From NCBI RefSeq assembly GCF_036417845.1, contig NC_089979.1, positions 117,151,415 to 117,215,414 of the forward strand: a DNA stretch of 64,000 bases. Reading direction: 5' to 3'. Both the position numbers and the translations under genes were made by a program. This DNA comes from Apteryx mantelli (taxonomy: Eukaryota > Chordata > Aves > Apterygiformes > Apterygidae). Positions within the stretch are counted from its first letter, which is position 1. Every line of letters begins with the position of its first letter. The notes below the pieces were generated by a model. It made no database searches. It worked only from the letters and a program-made list of their open reading frames with translations, and had not been told where the DNA came from. Shown here in pieces: positions 26,943 to 41,400 of the stretch.

Positions 26943-27005
26943 ACTGAAGCCAACAGGACTTTGATGGAGCATAGGTCTGCCCATATGGGTGTGACTGCAA
27001 AATCT
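26943..27005. repeat. Short remnant of the same ttcaatggga-type family
   Basis: The stretch actgaagccaacaggacttt then gatggagcataggtctgccc and gactgcaaaatct fits the expected order (ttgaagtcaatgggactttg, ggagtaaggtctgccc, gcagaatct). It is diverged. Confidence 0.35.
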
Positions 27006-27504
27006 CATATTTTTTGAGTGCACCCATGCAGAACATAATTCAAAGACTACTGAAGTTAGCAATCGACTTTAAGTGGCTTTGCACCATACTAGAGCACTCA
27101 CCTGCAATGCGGTGATTACTCTGGCCCTGGGACAGCAGAGCCCTGAAGCATTTGCTTAACTTTAAGCACATGAGCAGGTTTCTTGATTTCAGAGCAATGA
27201 TTTATAGGCTTGAGAACATTTCTGGACTGAGGCCAGAGAGCTCAGCACCTTGAAGGGTGAAGTCTCCAGTGGGCAAGATTCTGACACATTGCTTCATACC
27301 ATATCCATAACATCTTTTAAAAGCTGTTGAGAAACTTGACCAGGAGGTATTAATTAACCTAAGGAAAATGAGGCCCCATTCCAACAAAATTCAGCTCCAA
27401 AACGTCTTAATGCAAATCATTTCTCAAATTGCCTTTTGTGCAGCCACTGCTTAAACCACAATCTGGAGAGTGGGGCATGGTGGGGAAAAGGAATTGAGCA
27501 TGTA

Positions 27505-27520
27505 TACACACACAGCCCCA

Positions 27521-27561
<41 letters not shown>

Positions 27562-27582
27562 GTATATGTATATACATATATG
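27505..27582. repeat. Compound AC / AT microsatellite
   Basis: About 16 AC units (interrupted by gccccacgcgc near the start) pass into tatatatgtatatgtatatacatatat. Confidence 0.97.
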
Positions 27583-27891
27583 AAAGAGCCAGTAGAATAA
27601 GCACTGGCTATGTACCAAGAGATCCTGGCAAATAATAAAACAAATTGCAGCCAGGGAGGAGTCTAACTTACTTCACTTGTGTGGCAAAGGTGCCGAGTGC
27701 TCCAGATCATGCCTACCTTGCAAGTAAACCCTTGAGCCTGCTTCTATTGTCCTGCTCCTTTAATTCAGAAGATCTGATGAGGAAATTGGGTTAGGCCTTT
27801 TCAGCAGCTAAAGCAATATAAATATAAAATAATATAAAACCCCCTCCTTTCCTGGTGCTCTCTTTACCCCTTGAAGTACAAAAGACAGATG

Positions 27892-27926
27892 TACATGAAC
27901 TTTATGTGTACTACATGAACTTTATA
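27892..27926. repeat. 20-bp tandem duplication
   Basis: The block tacatgaactttat occurs twice, 20 bases apart. Confidence 0.75.
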
Positions 27927-30900
27927 TCAATCTCTGTTCTACACATTCAGTCCATTTGATATCACTGCAGAAATGTAAATACCAATTCTCATTCTATCAT
28001 ATGTACAAAAGCAATACATCAGACCACTGCACTAAAACTAGGCTGTATCTCTCAGCTAAATCTTTTTCTTGGAAGGAGGTGAAGAGCAAAAACTACAGAT
28101 GTAGTGGCACCAGTGCAGTACACTAATGAGCTTCAGCTGTGGCCAGATTTTTCCTCTCAAGAAGGAGGAGAAAATACGCGAACAAAAGCCAAGAATGTCT
28201 GAAAAAATTAAAAACATTCCTAATACAAAGATACCAGTTTCTAAAACTTCAAAAGCTTTTGTTTGATTTAAATTAAAAAATATATTTAAAATCAAATGAA
28301 ATAGTTAAATTGTCACTAGGCAATTTAAAGTTTTCCTTTAATCTGCTAGTTTATCATTTTCTGGGGAAAAATTCTAGTTTTGGAGGATTTTTTTTTTTTT
28401 TAATTGGCCAAGGAATCTGCAAAATCACCTATTCATACAGTTCTTTAAACTCCTTTGAAAAATCAGGAAGCTAAATCCAAGTTATCTAACAACATATCAC
28501 CAGACTTTACAAAGGAATACTGTATCTGCAGAACATGCCCATCACTACATCACAAGAGTGTGTATTTTCAACTCTTGCATTGGGGGCAGAATAATATGAA
28601 TACCACAATAAAAATGAAAAAAAGGGGGGGGATTTCACGGTGGATGTGATCTTTTACTTTTGTCCTTTCTAAAGTGGGTTTAGCGGCCCTTTTGCAAAGG
28701 AGAGGATTACCACGTGGAGACACAAGTCCTGCATGTAGTCACAAAAGAAATGAATTGATATGACACTGTCAGCAGCAAGCTTTTCTGCACTGCTGCACCA
28801 ACAAATTTTGGCCAAAAGAGAAGGGGAGAGAGAGGAAAGGGAGGATGGAGGTGGCCTTAGAAAAGATCGTTTGGTTTCTACATTCACTGCAGCTCTCTGC
28901 TGAGCTGGCCCATGGGCTGGATGCGGGGCAGACGCCACTCCTCCCCTCCCTGCAGTAAGCCTTGCTCACGCCAATGGGAGTCTGGACTTGAGCAAGTCTG
29001 GAGTCAGGCCCGTAGGCAACAGATGTCAAAATGTTCAGCCAGGACATAGCTGAATTCAGCACCCTAGAAAAGCCCTCTTTGCCCTTGCTAGCCCTCAGCT
29101 TTCACTGCAGAGCACCTTAGTCAGTTGGAAAACTCCTGCTATAGCTGGTTTGTTGTTTTTGTTGCAAAAGGATATTTGGGTTAACCCATCCAGTGCAACA
29201 GCTTGAGAAGGGTGATCTGCCAAGCAAAAGTGTTTTATGTAGACTTGCTCTGGGAAACCCATAGCATCACGTCTGACCCCTGCATTTCCTCCCAGGGCAT
29301 CTGGAATTGTGCAACTGCAAATGAAGAAAAATTGACTTTTATTAGCAAAAATAGGAAGTGTAACACAATTTAAATGTAGAAAAATCTCCTTGTATTTGTA
29401 AGGGATTTGCTGTGTCTGCTGTAGGCCTAGCCAGGGGGATGCCTGGTCTCAGAAATCACTGGGGCAGAGCTGCCATGGAGCATTTGCTGCCTCATGGCAT
29501 ACTTTCAAAGGTTCGCAGCCCTAGTGAAGTACTGTCTACAATCTACAAAGCAACAGGCATTTGCAAGGTCTGAAAACATGATCAATGCTAAGTGTTCAGA
29601 GCTATGGAAAATGCACAATAAAGACCATAAACATATGGAGTCTTAAACAGCATAAATACTCAAAGTCATGTGTGGTCATGGCTGTGTGGTCAAGGTAGAT
29701 TTCTGAGCCAGCAGCATAACTTTTTCCTTGCATTCATCATAAACACCGATAGCTTTTTGCTTGCCTGAGACACGGCACACCCTGAGTGCATTACTTTTCC
29801 TTTTTGTGTATTATTTTCCTCATCTGTATAATAAGTTTTGGATGGGAGACTTCAAGAGACTTTTGGAAATCCAGCACCTGAAAAGTGCCATATAAAAAAA
29901 TATACATATATACATTTATATATGCTTGATAAAGCCAGTGGAAAAATAAATAATCTCCAAGATCATATATGAAGGGATATATGAATTCGCTAAGAGTTGC
30001 ACACAGCGCTTTTCAAAACTTTCAGTTGGACAAAGAACCCTACTTTGATCCCAAAGAGGCGTTTTTCTCTGTGAGCACCTGCAGGTGTAGGTCTGAATTC
30101 ACAGAGGCTGAAGTTTGCCAGTTCTGGCAGGAAGGAGAGGAAGATGGTATAATAAGATTCATTTCTTGGAGCACAAGTCTTAGAATACCAATCTTTGCAA
30201 ACTATCAGGGCCAGCAAACCAATAGTAATGTGTATTTTGAAATGAACCTGGAAGGCTGCACAAAGGCTTTGCAATGCTCACCAAGAGGTAACTGCCAGAT
30301 TGCCAGGTTCAGCTGACATGGGAGAGAAGCCTCTTGTGGGAACAGCAGATACTTTCGTGCTGTTTTCAGAGAATCCAAAGTATCCTCCATCTTTCGCTGC
30401 TCTGGGGTCTGATCCTAAGAAATGATCTCTGCATGTGGACAGGGGTACACCTGCATTCCCACACATGTGATCACTGAAGTTAATGCAGTTCTGCACCGCC
30501 ACCAAAGTCTACCTAAAATATCTATTTCCTGTGTATGTGGTCTAGATTGGGTAACAGACTTTATATACTTCTATTGGGGCTGCTCAAAGTCAAACCACAA
30601 AGCAGCTGCCAGAAAAGTTTCTCCCTGTAAAAATTTACAACATGCATTTCTGAAGTGGTAGCTGATGTGCCTAGCCAATCTGCTGAAAATGTCTGTGTAG
30701 CTAAAATTTTTGAAAAGAGAAAATCACAGGATGTGTAAACACACATCTGCACAAAGTTCTTTAGCAACTAGTGCCTCTTCTGAGTGAAAACCTTGAGAAT
30801 GAACACTAACTTGTGTAATTGAATAGGACAAATGTAAGCCATACCTTTAGACTACGCCTCATGACAAGGAACTCAATCTACACCTATAAATTTTCCTTAC

Positions 30901-32949
30901 AGTGGAGCCATTGTTCATTTTTAAACAATTAGTGAAACTTTTTCAAACTAAAAAACAGAGGAATATAATCCTCACATTTTAGCAAATATATCTGCAGCAA
31001 ATAAATAATTTTCTAATTATAAAAACTGACTTCTTTATAGACTTTGTTTTCATATTCTGGAATGAGCTATAGCATCAATTAAAAGAAAAGTACTTTTTTT
31101 TGTCACAGGAGAAGCCATGGCAAATTAGTTCATAAATATTCACTGATATTTTAGACATGGCCATAAAAAGGAGTCATTTTACTGGCTATCCTGAAAACAG
31201 TGTATTCAATATCAGAACATTCCTGAGAAAGAGGAACTGAGACGAGACTTTTGCTGCAGGAAGCTCCCAAGTAACAGTGAGGTTCTGAACTGGATGCAGC
31301 TCATACTAATAAACAGATCTACTAGCTTGGAAGAAGAAAAATTGCAGTACAGGATAAACTTGCGTCTATCCAAAGTTTACAGTGATATTACCAGGAACTT
31401 CCCTGGATAGGAGGCTAAGCTCTTGAATCGAAGCAGTCCCACCTAACATGTTTGGGGCAAGACTAGAGCAGACAGACGTCATGAGCACGTTTGGTCTTTG
31501 CCCACAGAGTGTGTCCAGTTGCTGAGACAGGGACTCCCCTCTGCCCACCTTTGCCTAAGCCAGGACACCACGTCATGGCTCTGACCATCATTCTGCCACT
31601 CACGCTCCCAACTATTTTCTATGATCCAGTGGGAAAGACTCCCACATTAAAGAATTAACGAAGCTTCGGCCATAATTAACTATTTGTGACTTCCCTGTTT
31701 ACACCGTTCTGCAGGTCTCAGGTAGGAAGGCCTGTCTGCAACTGCCTTCCACCTCTGCATTTCTTTTGTTGTTATTTTAAATCCAGACAATTGATTAGTT
31801 TAGTGGAGATCCTGCACAGACAGCAAATAAACTCTGTGATGTGGGAAGCCCCCTGCATCTCCCTGCATGTCCTGCTCATTGCAAAAACTCCATGGCCCTG
31901 GATCTCTGTGTAGCTGCCGCTCTTGCTACACGGCAGAACTTGGGAGGAAGTATGTATGAGCTACAAAACAAAGCATTCCCAGCTGCACGAACTGTTTAAT
32001 AGAATGAAAATTAACAAATTAAAAACAAACTGCAAGTGTTCTTAAACCTGATTAATAATAAAAATAATAATTACAACTATAAAACACATCCCATAAAAGT
32101 GCTCTTTCCTTTACAGGGCAAGGCAAAGTTTCCATTAAAAAAAAAATCAGGGCTGCCCAAATTCATTTGATAAAAAAGTTATGATGCATTACAATTTGCA
32201 CAAATAAAACTCCAGAATAGTATCAAGACTATAAAGCATGAAGATAACATATTGCTCTGGCAAGTGATAAAACTGCTCACAGTGACAGCTGTGATTTATT
32301 GAAGCAATTCAAATACACTTTGAAAGTATATTAGCTTCGCCTCTGCCCACAAAGGGCGCATTTTAGCAGGATAGGCCACACCAATGATAAATTACATACC
32401 AGCAAGAAGTGAAGGCAATTGGCAACATCAGATGCCCAAAGGCCCTGAAATACCGTGATAATGCGGTTTTCATGATAATACCTCACATGCAATGGCATCT
32501 GAGCACCTAGAAAAACACATCAAAGCTGAATTTTTGTTTTTTGTTTTCGTTTTTTGGAAGATAACATTATGATGGTGAGAATGGCTAGGACTCTGCAGTT
32601 AAAGCTGACATATAAAGTGTTTACAAATTGGCTCTGGAACAAAGTTTGGCATGGAAGTTCACAGTTTAGATGCCACCTTTTACGCCAAAGTTGGAAAAAT
32701 GTTTTGTTTCTGGGTTGCAGGAACTGAAACAAGCCATCAACTCTAGCCTCATATCATTATTTCTGCGAGAGAAGCAAGTTACTTGTTACACTCGTTCACT
32801 GGTTGCTCTAGCTCAAATCTGTAGTAAAAGCCAGGCTCTTCACGCAGCTCAGGAAATCAAAATAGCATAGAAAAAGAATGATGCTTGTCTTCCCACATCG
32901 AGGTTTTACTACTGTAAAAATACTGAAAAAATAATTTATTTTAGGACAC

Positions 32950-33028
32950 TTTGGGCTAAATTTCACCCTCTTGCTCACTAGAATAGACTGGGGTTGACTC
33001 CATAGCTAATGTGGACTTCAAAGGGTGT
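32950..33028. repeat. Short remnant of the same ttcaatggga-type family
   Basis: The stretch tttgggctaaatttcaccct then actggggttgactccat and gtggacttcaaaggg fits the arm of the palindromic form (gggccaaattctgccct, ccagggttgactccattgac). Only one arm is well preserved. Confidence 0.4.
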
Positions 33029-36000
33029 ATTTTGAACAGAACTTGTTTCTAGACCCTGCATGGAGAACCACGCAGGCAGATTCTTTACCTTATATTACCA
33101 GAGAAAGTTCAGCAGATCATATGTGTTTCTAGCTGTTTTGGTGTTTCCATTTTGACACACTAGGAAGCAGATTTCTGGGACTTTACAGCTCCTAAGTTAA
33201 GAGCAACAAGAAAAATTAATGACTTGGTCATAGCAGTTTCATCTTGCTATGGATCGAAGGAAGTTTATCAGCAATTATACTGTAATCTGCTCTTCTCCAC
33301 AAGTTAAAGCACATTTATCTAAGAGTTTGTTTCTGATGGACATTTTTACTTCTATTTAATCCAAAATATTCCCTTGAGAAATAATAATCAATATTTATCT
33401 ATTTTTATGATATCCATTACTGTATAACCTGAGGACCTCAGACATATTACATATTTATAGAATGTGTTAATGCAACTTCTTAGAGAAAGTTGGCCGTTTC
33501 TTGAATTCATGCCAACAAATGCTTGAGAGAATGGAGTTTCTGCATGTAGTCTCCATAAAAAAAATGCCTGAGTGACACTGTTACTGAAATATCTCTATAT
33601 ATTGATATTAAAAGAGTCCATTGCATAAACACTTTCCCTAAAGATAGGAACTTGGAGAAGATGGAAAATCTGCAAAACTTAATAGTTACATTTTTGATTT
33701 GCCTATAGCATATGGGAAAGAAGAGCTCAGCACCCTATTGAACCAGGGCCCTTATCTATTTTTGTAGCTGTAATCTAATGATTAGAGGAAAGAACATCTT
33801 TTCCTTGAATAGAAATTCTTAGTAATACAGGTATTACACCACTGTGCAGGCTATTCCCTCCATTTATTTACTGCTCTGCAGCACGATTACTCTTTAGAAA
33901 CATTTGCAGGAATTGAATTGATATATGTTAAATGTTATTTTTAATAGTTTCTTCATTGCTAGCTAATGAAAATATGGATTCAACATTATTTTAAGTTCAA
34001 TGCAGTGTAAAAAGAATTAGTTTAGTACACTATAATTATGATTTTTACAACAGTTCATAGAATTACAAGGCAGAAACAGAATTCTTCACGCAATAGAGAA
34101 GAATGGGAGCATTTTTGTTTCTTCAGTAACAACAGCTTGACTATCAAAGCTCTAACAAGGAAGTTCCTCCTCCCCCTTTTCTTTTCTATACTCTTCAGAT
34201 TTACTATATTTGCTACTTAAATAAAGGAACCTGTTTACAACATCCCTCAAATTCTGCCTTACCAAAATACCAGAAATACTCTGCTAAGCTTTACCTCTGA
34301 GGAAGAGGAGAATCCTTCTCTACCTCATCATCTGCATGTGCTTCCAGTCCTAAAGTGATGAAATAAACCTCATGCTTTTCCAGTAATTTGGGCACTAAAC
34401 CTGGTCAGAAACTGTTTATTTCTATTCCTGCCACAACATTTATGCAGAAAACATTCACTCTGTTCCTTGCTCCTTGGAAAATTTCACTTCTAAAAAGAAT
34501 CCAAACCTCCTTCCTTCCAAACACCCTTGTCCATGTTGCTGTCTTGGATTTTTCTTTTAGGATGTTTCCCCTGGAAGGCTAACTTCTGCGTGTGGGCACA
34601 AACGTTATTTGGTCTGAAAAGCCCCCTTTGCTGGGAAGCCCTTGCCCCATCGCCACCCCCTGCGACAGCCCAACCCAGCCCTGGCCAGCCCTGGCGCGGG
34701 GCCTGCCGCAGCTTCCCGGGCCACACTAGCACATTCAGCTGCTGAAGCAGAAGCCAAGGAAAACGTGGATGGTCCCTGAGGCCAGTGAGATCTTGTTATT
34801 ATTACAGAACAAAACCTAGCATCTTGCAACCACAAGGAGTGGGTTGGGTTTATGCTTTTGTGACTCTCTTTGCAAGGAAAAGGATAAACGGAGAGCACAA
34901 AGGAAAGGACAGGAGGGATCCTACTCTCCTGCCCCTTGCTCCATCTCTGTTTCTGCCTTTTTCTCTATACGGCTCAGAAACTTGCTGAGGCACAAACTGT
35001 TTTTTCCTCTTTTTACTGGTTGCTGTATCACACCTAGCCCTGGTTTTACACAAGAGCTCTAGCAACTGTGACCACACCAGTAGCAACCAAAACGTCTTTT
35101 TTTAATGGCTGTTTGTATTTTGTTACTAAGAAAGTTGAACTTCTCCATACATTTCAGGTTTCTACAGTCTTTATGAGCAAAACAGTAGCAGGATTACCAG
35201 ACCTAAAATAGCGGTTCTGGAATGCTAACCATAAAAGGTAAATACAGTACCATACAAAAGCCTAATTATTACACCACTTGCTTTTACAACCTAGCAACTT
35301 GTAATGGGTCTCTTATCTGTATTGCCCTTCAAATGAAAGCAAAATTCCCCTCTATATTACATTCAATTTTCCAGTTTCTCTTATATCAATATAACAATCT
35401 TTTATAACAAGAAGACAAAAGCTTTTCCATCTTCTTGGGATCAATATCATTGCTCAAGCAAGGATAACTGGTATCTCATTGTTCAGACTCTATTTTCATG
35501 TATTGTCAAAATACAAATACAATTCTAACTCAGCAGATAATAATCTGCTTTTCAGACCAAAGGCACTGAAGTGGCCTAGGTGGAAATCCTACATATCCTC
35601 TGGATATACACAACCCTTTTTTTCCCAAACCCTATGCACCAAAAAGAAATACAATGGTGCAGGAGGGTCTGTGCAGATGCGCCTGTTCCAAATTTCAACT
35701 CACGCCATCTGAAGGGCAGGGTCTGAACTGAGTAGCAGGTCCATACGCTCTCCAAGGCTCCTTGCAGTCCAGTCCCACTCTTCCACAGTGTGATCTCAGC
35801 AGTTTCACTACCAAAAGACCTTCCATGCTCACAGAGTAGGGAGCTGGAGTTATTCCTAAAGCTATGGATGCATAAATTGTAAAAAAAAGCTTGAGGAATA
35901 AATCTGGAGCACATCACACATAGACAGCTGTACAGAGACAAGCAGGCCCTGAAATGAAAGTCAAGTGCTGAAAAGTGTGAGAAATTTGTCATTGCTTGGT

Positions 36001-38670
36001 TACGGTTACATTGCCTTGAGGGGTCACGCTTCCAGCTTTTTAAAACTGGAACACAGGTTAATACATTTGTGGCCATATGGCCTCAGAGAGCACGAGGGTG
36101 GCATGGTTAAATATTCAGAAATCAAGAAACGACAATGCAAAAGTAGCCTCTACCACCTCAATTCTAGCGACTTAGGCATATATGAATGAGATGCAGCATT
36201 TAATTACATAATAATCAAGCACACCACAACAGAATTTGCCCTACAAATTGCTAAAGCACCCTCTAGCACAATTTCTAGTCTTTTTATTTCCCTGTGCTGT
36301 GAACCACAGGAGGACTTTAAGAAGGTCCTAAGCATGACAGCTTATACAGACTTTGCCTCAGCCCTTACACCATGCTATACATTCAAGTGCACAGATAAAT
36401 CAGTATACATTGCTAGCAATTTTCTCCAGATGGATCCTTTGTGAGCTTTCCGAAAAATCCTGAGAGAGGGTACAATGTGAAGACAAAGTGTGAATTTTGA
36501 AAAATCAAGACTCGATGAAATCTGCACCTGCTTTTGCTGGGACACTTAACAGGGCAGTCGTTGCTGAGGACTATCTTGTCAAACATTAACCTTCTACCCT
36601 GAGGAGATTTAGTACTTGAAGCTGCAAGTTTTCTTTTCTTCTTGTTTAATCACAGGAAGAAGAATGTACCTGCCTATACCCATTTTCCTCATACTCACAA
36701 ATCACACAGCTGTGCTTGTCTTTTAAAGGATTTTCAGAAAGAAATAGGTTGGCACAAAGCATTCTGAAAGACAGATGATAAAGCCTCACACCAACTTATC
36801 TGGTCTTGTGGTCATCCCAGAGTATATTACAAAAAAGTGAGTTATCAGTAGTTTCACCTCCAGATCTAATGATTTTGAAAACACTGTACAAACAAGTTAA
36901 TGCTACTGTAAAATGGATATCTGACATGAGATGTTTGACATTCACTTTGGGGCTTAGTGAATTCAGTGTGATCAGAGCTATTATAGTAACTACCAATGTA
37001 CTTGCACACCACGATGTACTGAAAAGAAGGTGACAGAGAACATGTGAGAGCACTTAAAGTGGCATCAGAGAACTGTTTTGGTCTACCAGCCCTATTTTTG
37101 TGCCATTGTTCTTCTCCCCCCATCTCTGCCTTCTTTTCGATATTCAGTAGCTGCCCCTAGCCTATTGCAACTTTAACAATCTTGCAAGAAATGCAAAATT
37201 TAGGATTTCTTTTCAGAGCCAATGTCACACTTGGCAAAGCATCCTGCTGGAGCTGCATCATAGAAATACAACTCCTTTGCTCACTGGAGACTCAGTCCTT
37301 TTCCCTCTGATTTTCTCAGTTTTCATTTGATGGATATGCTGAGTCTGTTCATTTACAGAAGGAAATTCAGGAAGAGAATTCTTGCTGATTAATTACGGCC
37401 TGCTTGGAAACAGCAGCATAAGCCATTTTGCCAGTCAATTACAAACAACTCTCTAAGGCAAATCATACTTTCACAGGCCCACACCTGTTTCTCCAATAAA
37501 TCATATCACTCTATATTTACACAGTGGGCCATATTATAGCACAAATGACCTGTCTAATGCATTTCAAATACCACTGTAAACTCATGTTACATATTTATCA
37601 GGATTGAGTAGAATGAGCAGACAGAAATCATCAAACTAATTGTGCTGTCCTCCAGGGTTCAAATTGGTCAGAGAATATGAGGACTAGAAAGACACACTCC
37701 TACCACCAACTGCAAACCTGACTACAACTCTTAAAAGTCAATAGCTCAGCACTTTCAATTTCTTCCTTATAAAGTGACAAATAAACACATCAAAAAAAAA
37801 AAAAAAAAGGAATGCATATGTACAAGCTACACTTCCTTTAATTAACTTCTGTCAAATTGAAGCATGCCATGTCACCCTTTGTAGCCATTTGGTTTGTCTC
37901 AAAATGACAGAGAGGAAATTGGGAGTGTGTGTGTAATTATGCATTACATTTATTTTTTACATTTTATAAGACTAAGAAATCTCTTCTGTTTAATTTGTAA
38001 ATGTTCCACTGCTCACTACCAGCACCTGGACAAATGGATAAAAGCAGCTGAGTCTTTATCACAGTGACATTTCCACCATGGAAATACAAACATGACTTAA
38101 AAGCGATTCACTGGAATCCCACTGAAGTCACTGGGGCCAGTGTGAAGACTCATTGCTGAATGAGGGCTTTAAACTATGCCCTGTTTACACTGCTCTTGCT
38201 AGCGTTTTTTAGGAAGAAATTTGTTGATCTTTATATTGTAAGGTCATATTTCTGGGAAAGAGAGACAAGTGACTCAAAGAGAAGCAAAATAGTATGTGTA
38301 TTATTTTACTTAGGAATGTTTTCTGCCTTCATATGACCCTGACACAACAAACTCCCCCAAAAATTAGCTGCACAGTTTGCATAACCTTAGGAAACATTAT
38401 TGAGTAATTTGTGGAGTCAGGGAGAAACACACACACATGCACCACACAGATACCTATACTGTAGTAAGACTGAAGGTGGTTGATCTCACTACTCTCACAG
38501 GTCTGCAAGCCAAGAATCATGGATTTTGATTTGGGCTCTCAGTAGATGGAAATAATCCTAAGCTTAGTGCCATTGTGCATTCTCTTCTTTAAACAGTGCC
38601 AATACATACCCTGAAATACCTCACATGCATTCAGTCCCATGCATGAACACAAAATGCTATTATCACAGCT

Positions 38671-39115
38671 GAAGGAGAGGAGACATGATATGAGGTCCTT
38701 AAGACCATGACTAGTATGGAAGTAGTGTCTAGGAAATGGCTGTTCACTTGTCCTTTTTGCAACAGAAGAATTAAAGGACAGAAAATGCTGCTACCAGAGG
38801 GTAGGTCCAAGCAAATAACCCCAAAAGAAGTAATTATTTGTACAGTATGTAGCTAAGCTGTGAAATGTCTTCCCATAAAGTACTGTGGATGGTAAAAACT
38901 TTATACAGGCTCAAAAAGGAACTGAACAAATTCATAGAAGAAAAATACACTGTTGGCTATTAAATATGAAGGCAAGAAGTACCTCAGCTGCAAACTGCTC
39001 ACAGCTGGGAAGATTCCTGATAAAAATGTGACCATATGCTTGATTGTTCTTACACTTTGCCTAGGCATCTGCTCCTCTGTCACTATTGAGGAAAGGCTAT
39101 TGGACCTTTTCTCTC
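38671..39115 (+). repeat. Ancient CR1 (L3-like) LINE 3' end, plus orientation
   Basis: The blocks ggagacatgatatgaggtcc, accatgactagtatggaag, tactgtggatggtaaaaact, ggctcaaaaaggaactgaac, aaattcatagaagaaaaata, ttggctattaaatatgaagg and gcatctgctcctctgtcact occur in the same order as in the CR1 3' end (aaaaagagattagacaaattcatgga, ggctattagccatgatggg, gcatctggtgctggccactg). It is 5' truncated and decayed. It belongs to a different subfamily region from the copy at 18985-19530. Confidence 0.85.
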
Positions 39116-41054
39116 ATCCATTATGGCTGTTCTTATCTTATTTTTCATTCAGTGGAAGCTCCTCTTATTTCCTTCTGTATTCTTTAGGAAGTAGTCACCA
39201 CAGGTCAAAAATTACACTTGGCATCTGCTAGCAAGATGCTGGAAGCAGCACGATGTGGATGCACTTGGTACCTGCCAGCAGCACAACCCTCCCCAGGGGC
39301 ATTCACACCTGCTGCCCTGCTTGTGCCTTGAGCTTATCTGGTTCCTGGTGCAGGGTTGCTGGGTCAACAGAGAGGAGTATTTAGAGAAGTGCAATGCTGG
39401 GCAACTCCTACCTTCTAGGATGTCTATCAACACTACCTTAGCATCAGTGAAAGTCAGAAATGAATACTAAACCTTGCAGATCTTTTTAAGGGGGGAAGCA
39501 CAGGGGGATTTACCCAGGCAAAACACTTTGTAGTGACCTTTTTTGAGCAAGGACAACACGTAAGTGTTGGTTTCATGGCTATTGAGCAGAAACAGTACAG
39601 TCTGTAGATGACACTGATGGGAAGTGTCCTGTGGCTTCCCATTTTTATGGAGTTAGCCAGGTGCTTGAATAGCTCCTGCCTATTGCTGCAGCGGGCTAGT
39701 ATGGTGAGGCGCATTTTGTGGAATAAAATACTACTTCCCTTTCACCACTTCTTGAATTTTTCATATCCTTTGCCTCTAATAATCTTGCTTATTCTAGAGC
39801 ATCCTTTACACAGTTCCATGATAGCAACTGATAACCTGTATTATATATGCTTCAGTGGTCCTTTCACTGACCAATTTCCATTGAGTTGGAGAAAAAGCCC
39901 AAAGCAGAAGTGAGGTCAGTAATGCTGTTTTGGGATATATAAAGGCACAAACAGGAGCGGTAAGGAACAGTAGTGTGGCACTGACGGGAGAGGGGTCCCC
40001 TGAAGCTCACAGGAGGAGAGAGAGGCTGCAAGGTAACGAAGCTCTAACTTGTAACTACAAATCTTCAGCTTCCCCAGCATCTCTCTTACCAGCTCACCAC
40101 AACAGAGCAGCAACTCTATATAATGTGGTACCACTGTAAACTTTTTAGAAGGCAGCACTGATGATACGGTGCCCTGTGTGAAGAGTAGGATATTCTCTGA
40201 AAGGTGTAAGGCACCCATGCACTGTGGACATCACTTACTTCATCCATAAAACAGGTTCAATCAGATGCTCCACATGCGTTATAGCTGAGAGAGCACAATG
40301 GCAATTGCCTATGCCTGCAGTGCAATACAAATATGTAGTTCAACATTTGGTGATAGCTTGGGTATAAAAGGTGCTTTGTAAAATCCAGTTCCACTCTTTC
40401 TGCACAAATCACAGGCAAATTCATACTTTTCTGGGACAAAGAACATCAAGCAAACCTAATTCAGACTTTCAATTCCTGTATTATATGATATAATTCTATT
40501 TCTCCAAATTACTTTTGCTTCAAAATGTAGCTACATTTATAATTATTTACTGCCTGGCTCAAGGTTAAGTGAAGGAACAGCATCACTGAGATTCTGTTTA
40601 AGTCCTTATTTTTCACAATGTGCTACACAGGAGACAAAAGATTAATTGCTTTGTATTTCTCCAATGGAGACAGAATTAAAATTGCCATCTGATTCAAACT
40701 ATTAACACAGCAATCATTTTGAAGTAGCACATTGCTTCTTATAATTTAACACATTTCTCCTCTTCTGCTTATTCTATGAAGTGATACTTGGCAACTTAAA
40801 AAAATTTTTGATTTGTGGAGGTTCCTTTGCAGGCCCTGTAAAAATCCAACCTTTTGCACTCCTACAGACTCAATACTTGATGAAAGGGAGCTCTCAAAAA
40901 TGACCAAACTGGAAATTTAATAATGTTGAGCAGATGCTGTTGAAGATGTTCTGTTTTATCAGCATGCTACTTGGAAGCCCTGAGGACAGTGATGAAGCAT
41001 ATAATAAATTGTTTTGATAACACAGGCTGACAAAAAGAGCAAAGATACATATAC

Positions 41055-41400
41055 ATGGCCTAAATATTTGCTTGCTCAGAAATGATTGTTTTTTTTAAGT
41101 AACGCCTCAGGGCTAAGATGTTTCAGAGAGATGCTTTAATTTAAGGTAATTTGTGTTGCCTGAGACATTTAGAACTGGACAGGACCAAAGATACACACAA
41201 ACACACATATATATATATCTAAATGGTATTAACCATTAGTTAGGATATACCTATATCCTAAATATTTGCTTGCTCAGAAACAGCTGCTTTCTTTAAGTAA
41301 CACCTTTCTCTGGGCTAAGATGTTTCAGAGAGATGTTTTATTTTAAGGTAATTTGTACTGCCTGAGTCATTTAAAACTGGATGGAACCAAACACAGAATA
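41055..41400. repeat. Two-copy tandem duplication, about 198-bp unit
   Basis: Copy 1 (about 41055-41200) and copy 2 (about 41253-41400) share cctaaatatttgcttgctca, ggctaagatgtttcagagag, aaggtaatttgt and tgcctgag, with the same offset of about 198 bases. Copies differ by scattered substitutions and a few indels (for example aacgcctcagggctaag against aacacctttctctgggctaag). An AC/AT simple repeat (41191-41219) lies in the spacer part of the unit. It matches no repeat family I know. Confidence 0.85.

Noticed and set aside
29969..30316. 115-codon open frame on the plus strand
   Set aside because: It is antisense to the host gene, includes part of a repeat-like remnant (30440 region nearby), and has no recognisable domain or conserved partner.
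35576..36076. 166-codon open frame on the minus strand
   Set aside because: Cysteine- and serine-rich chance translation of intronic DNA with no family motif; no matching splice pattern with ARPP21.
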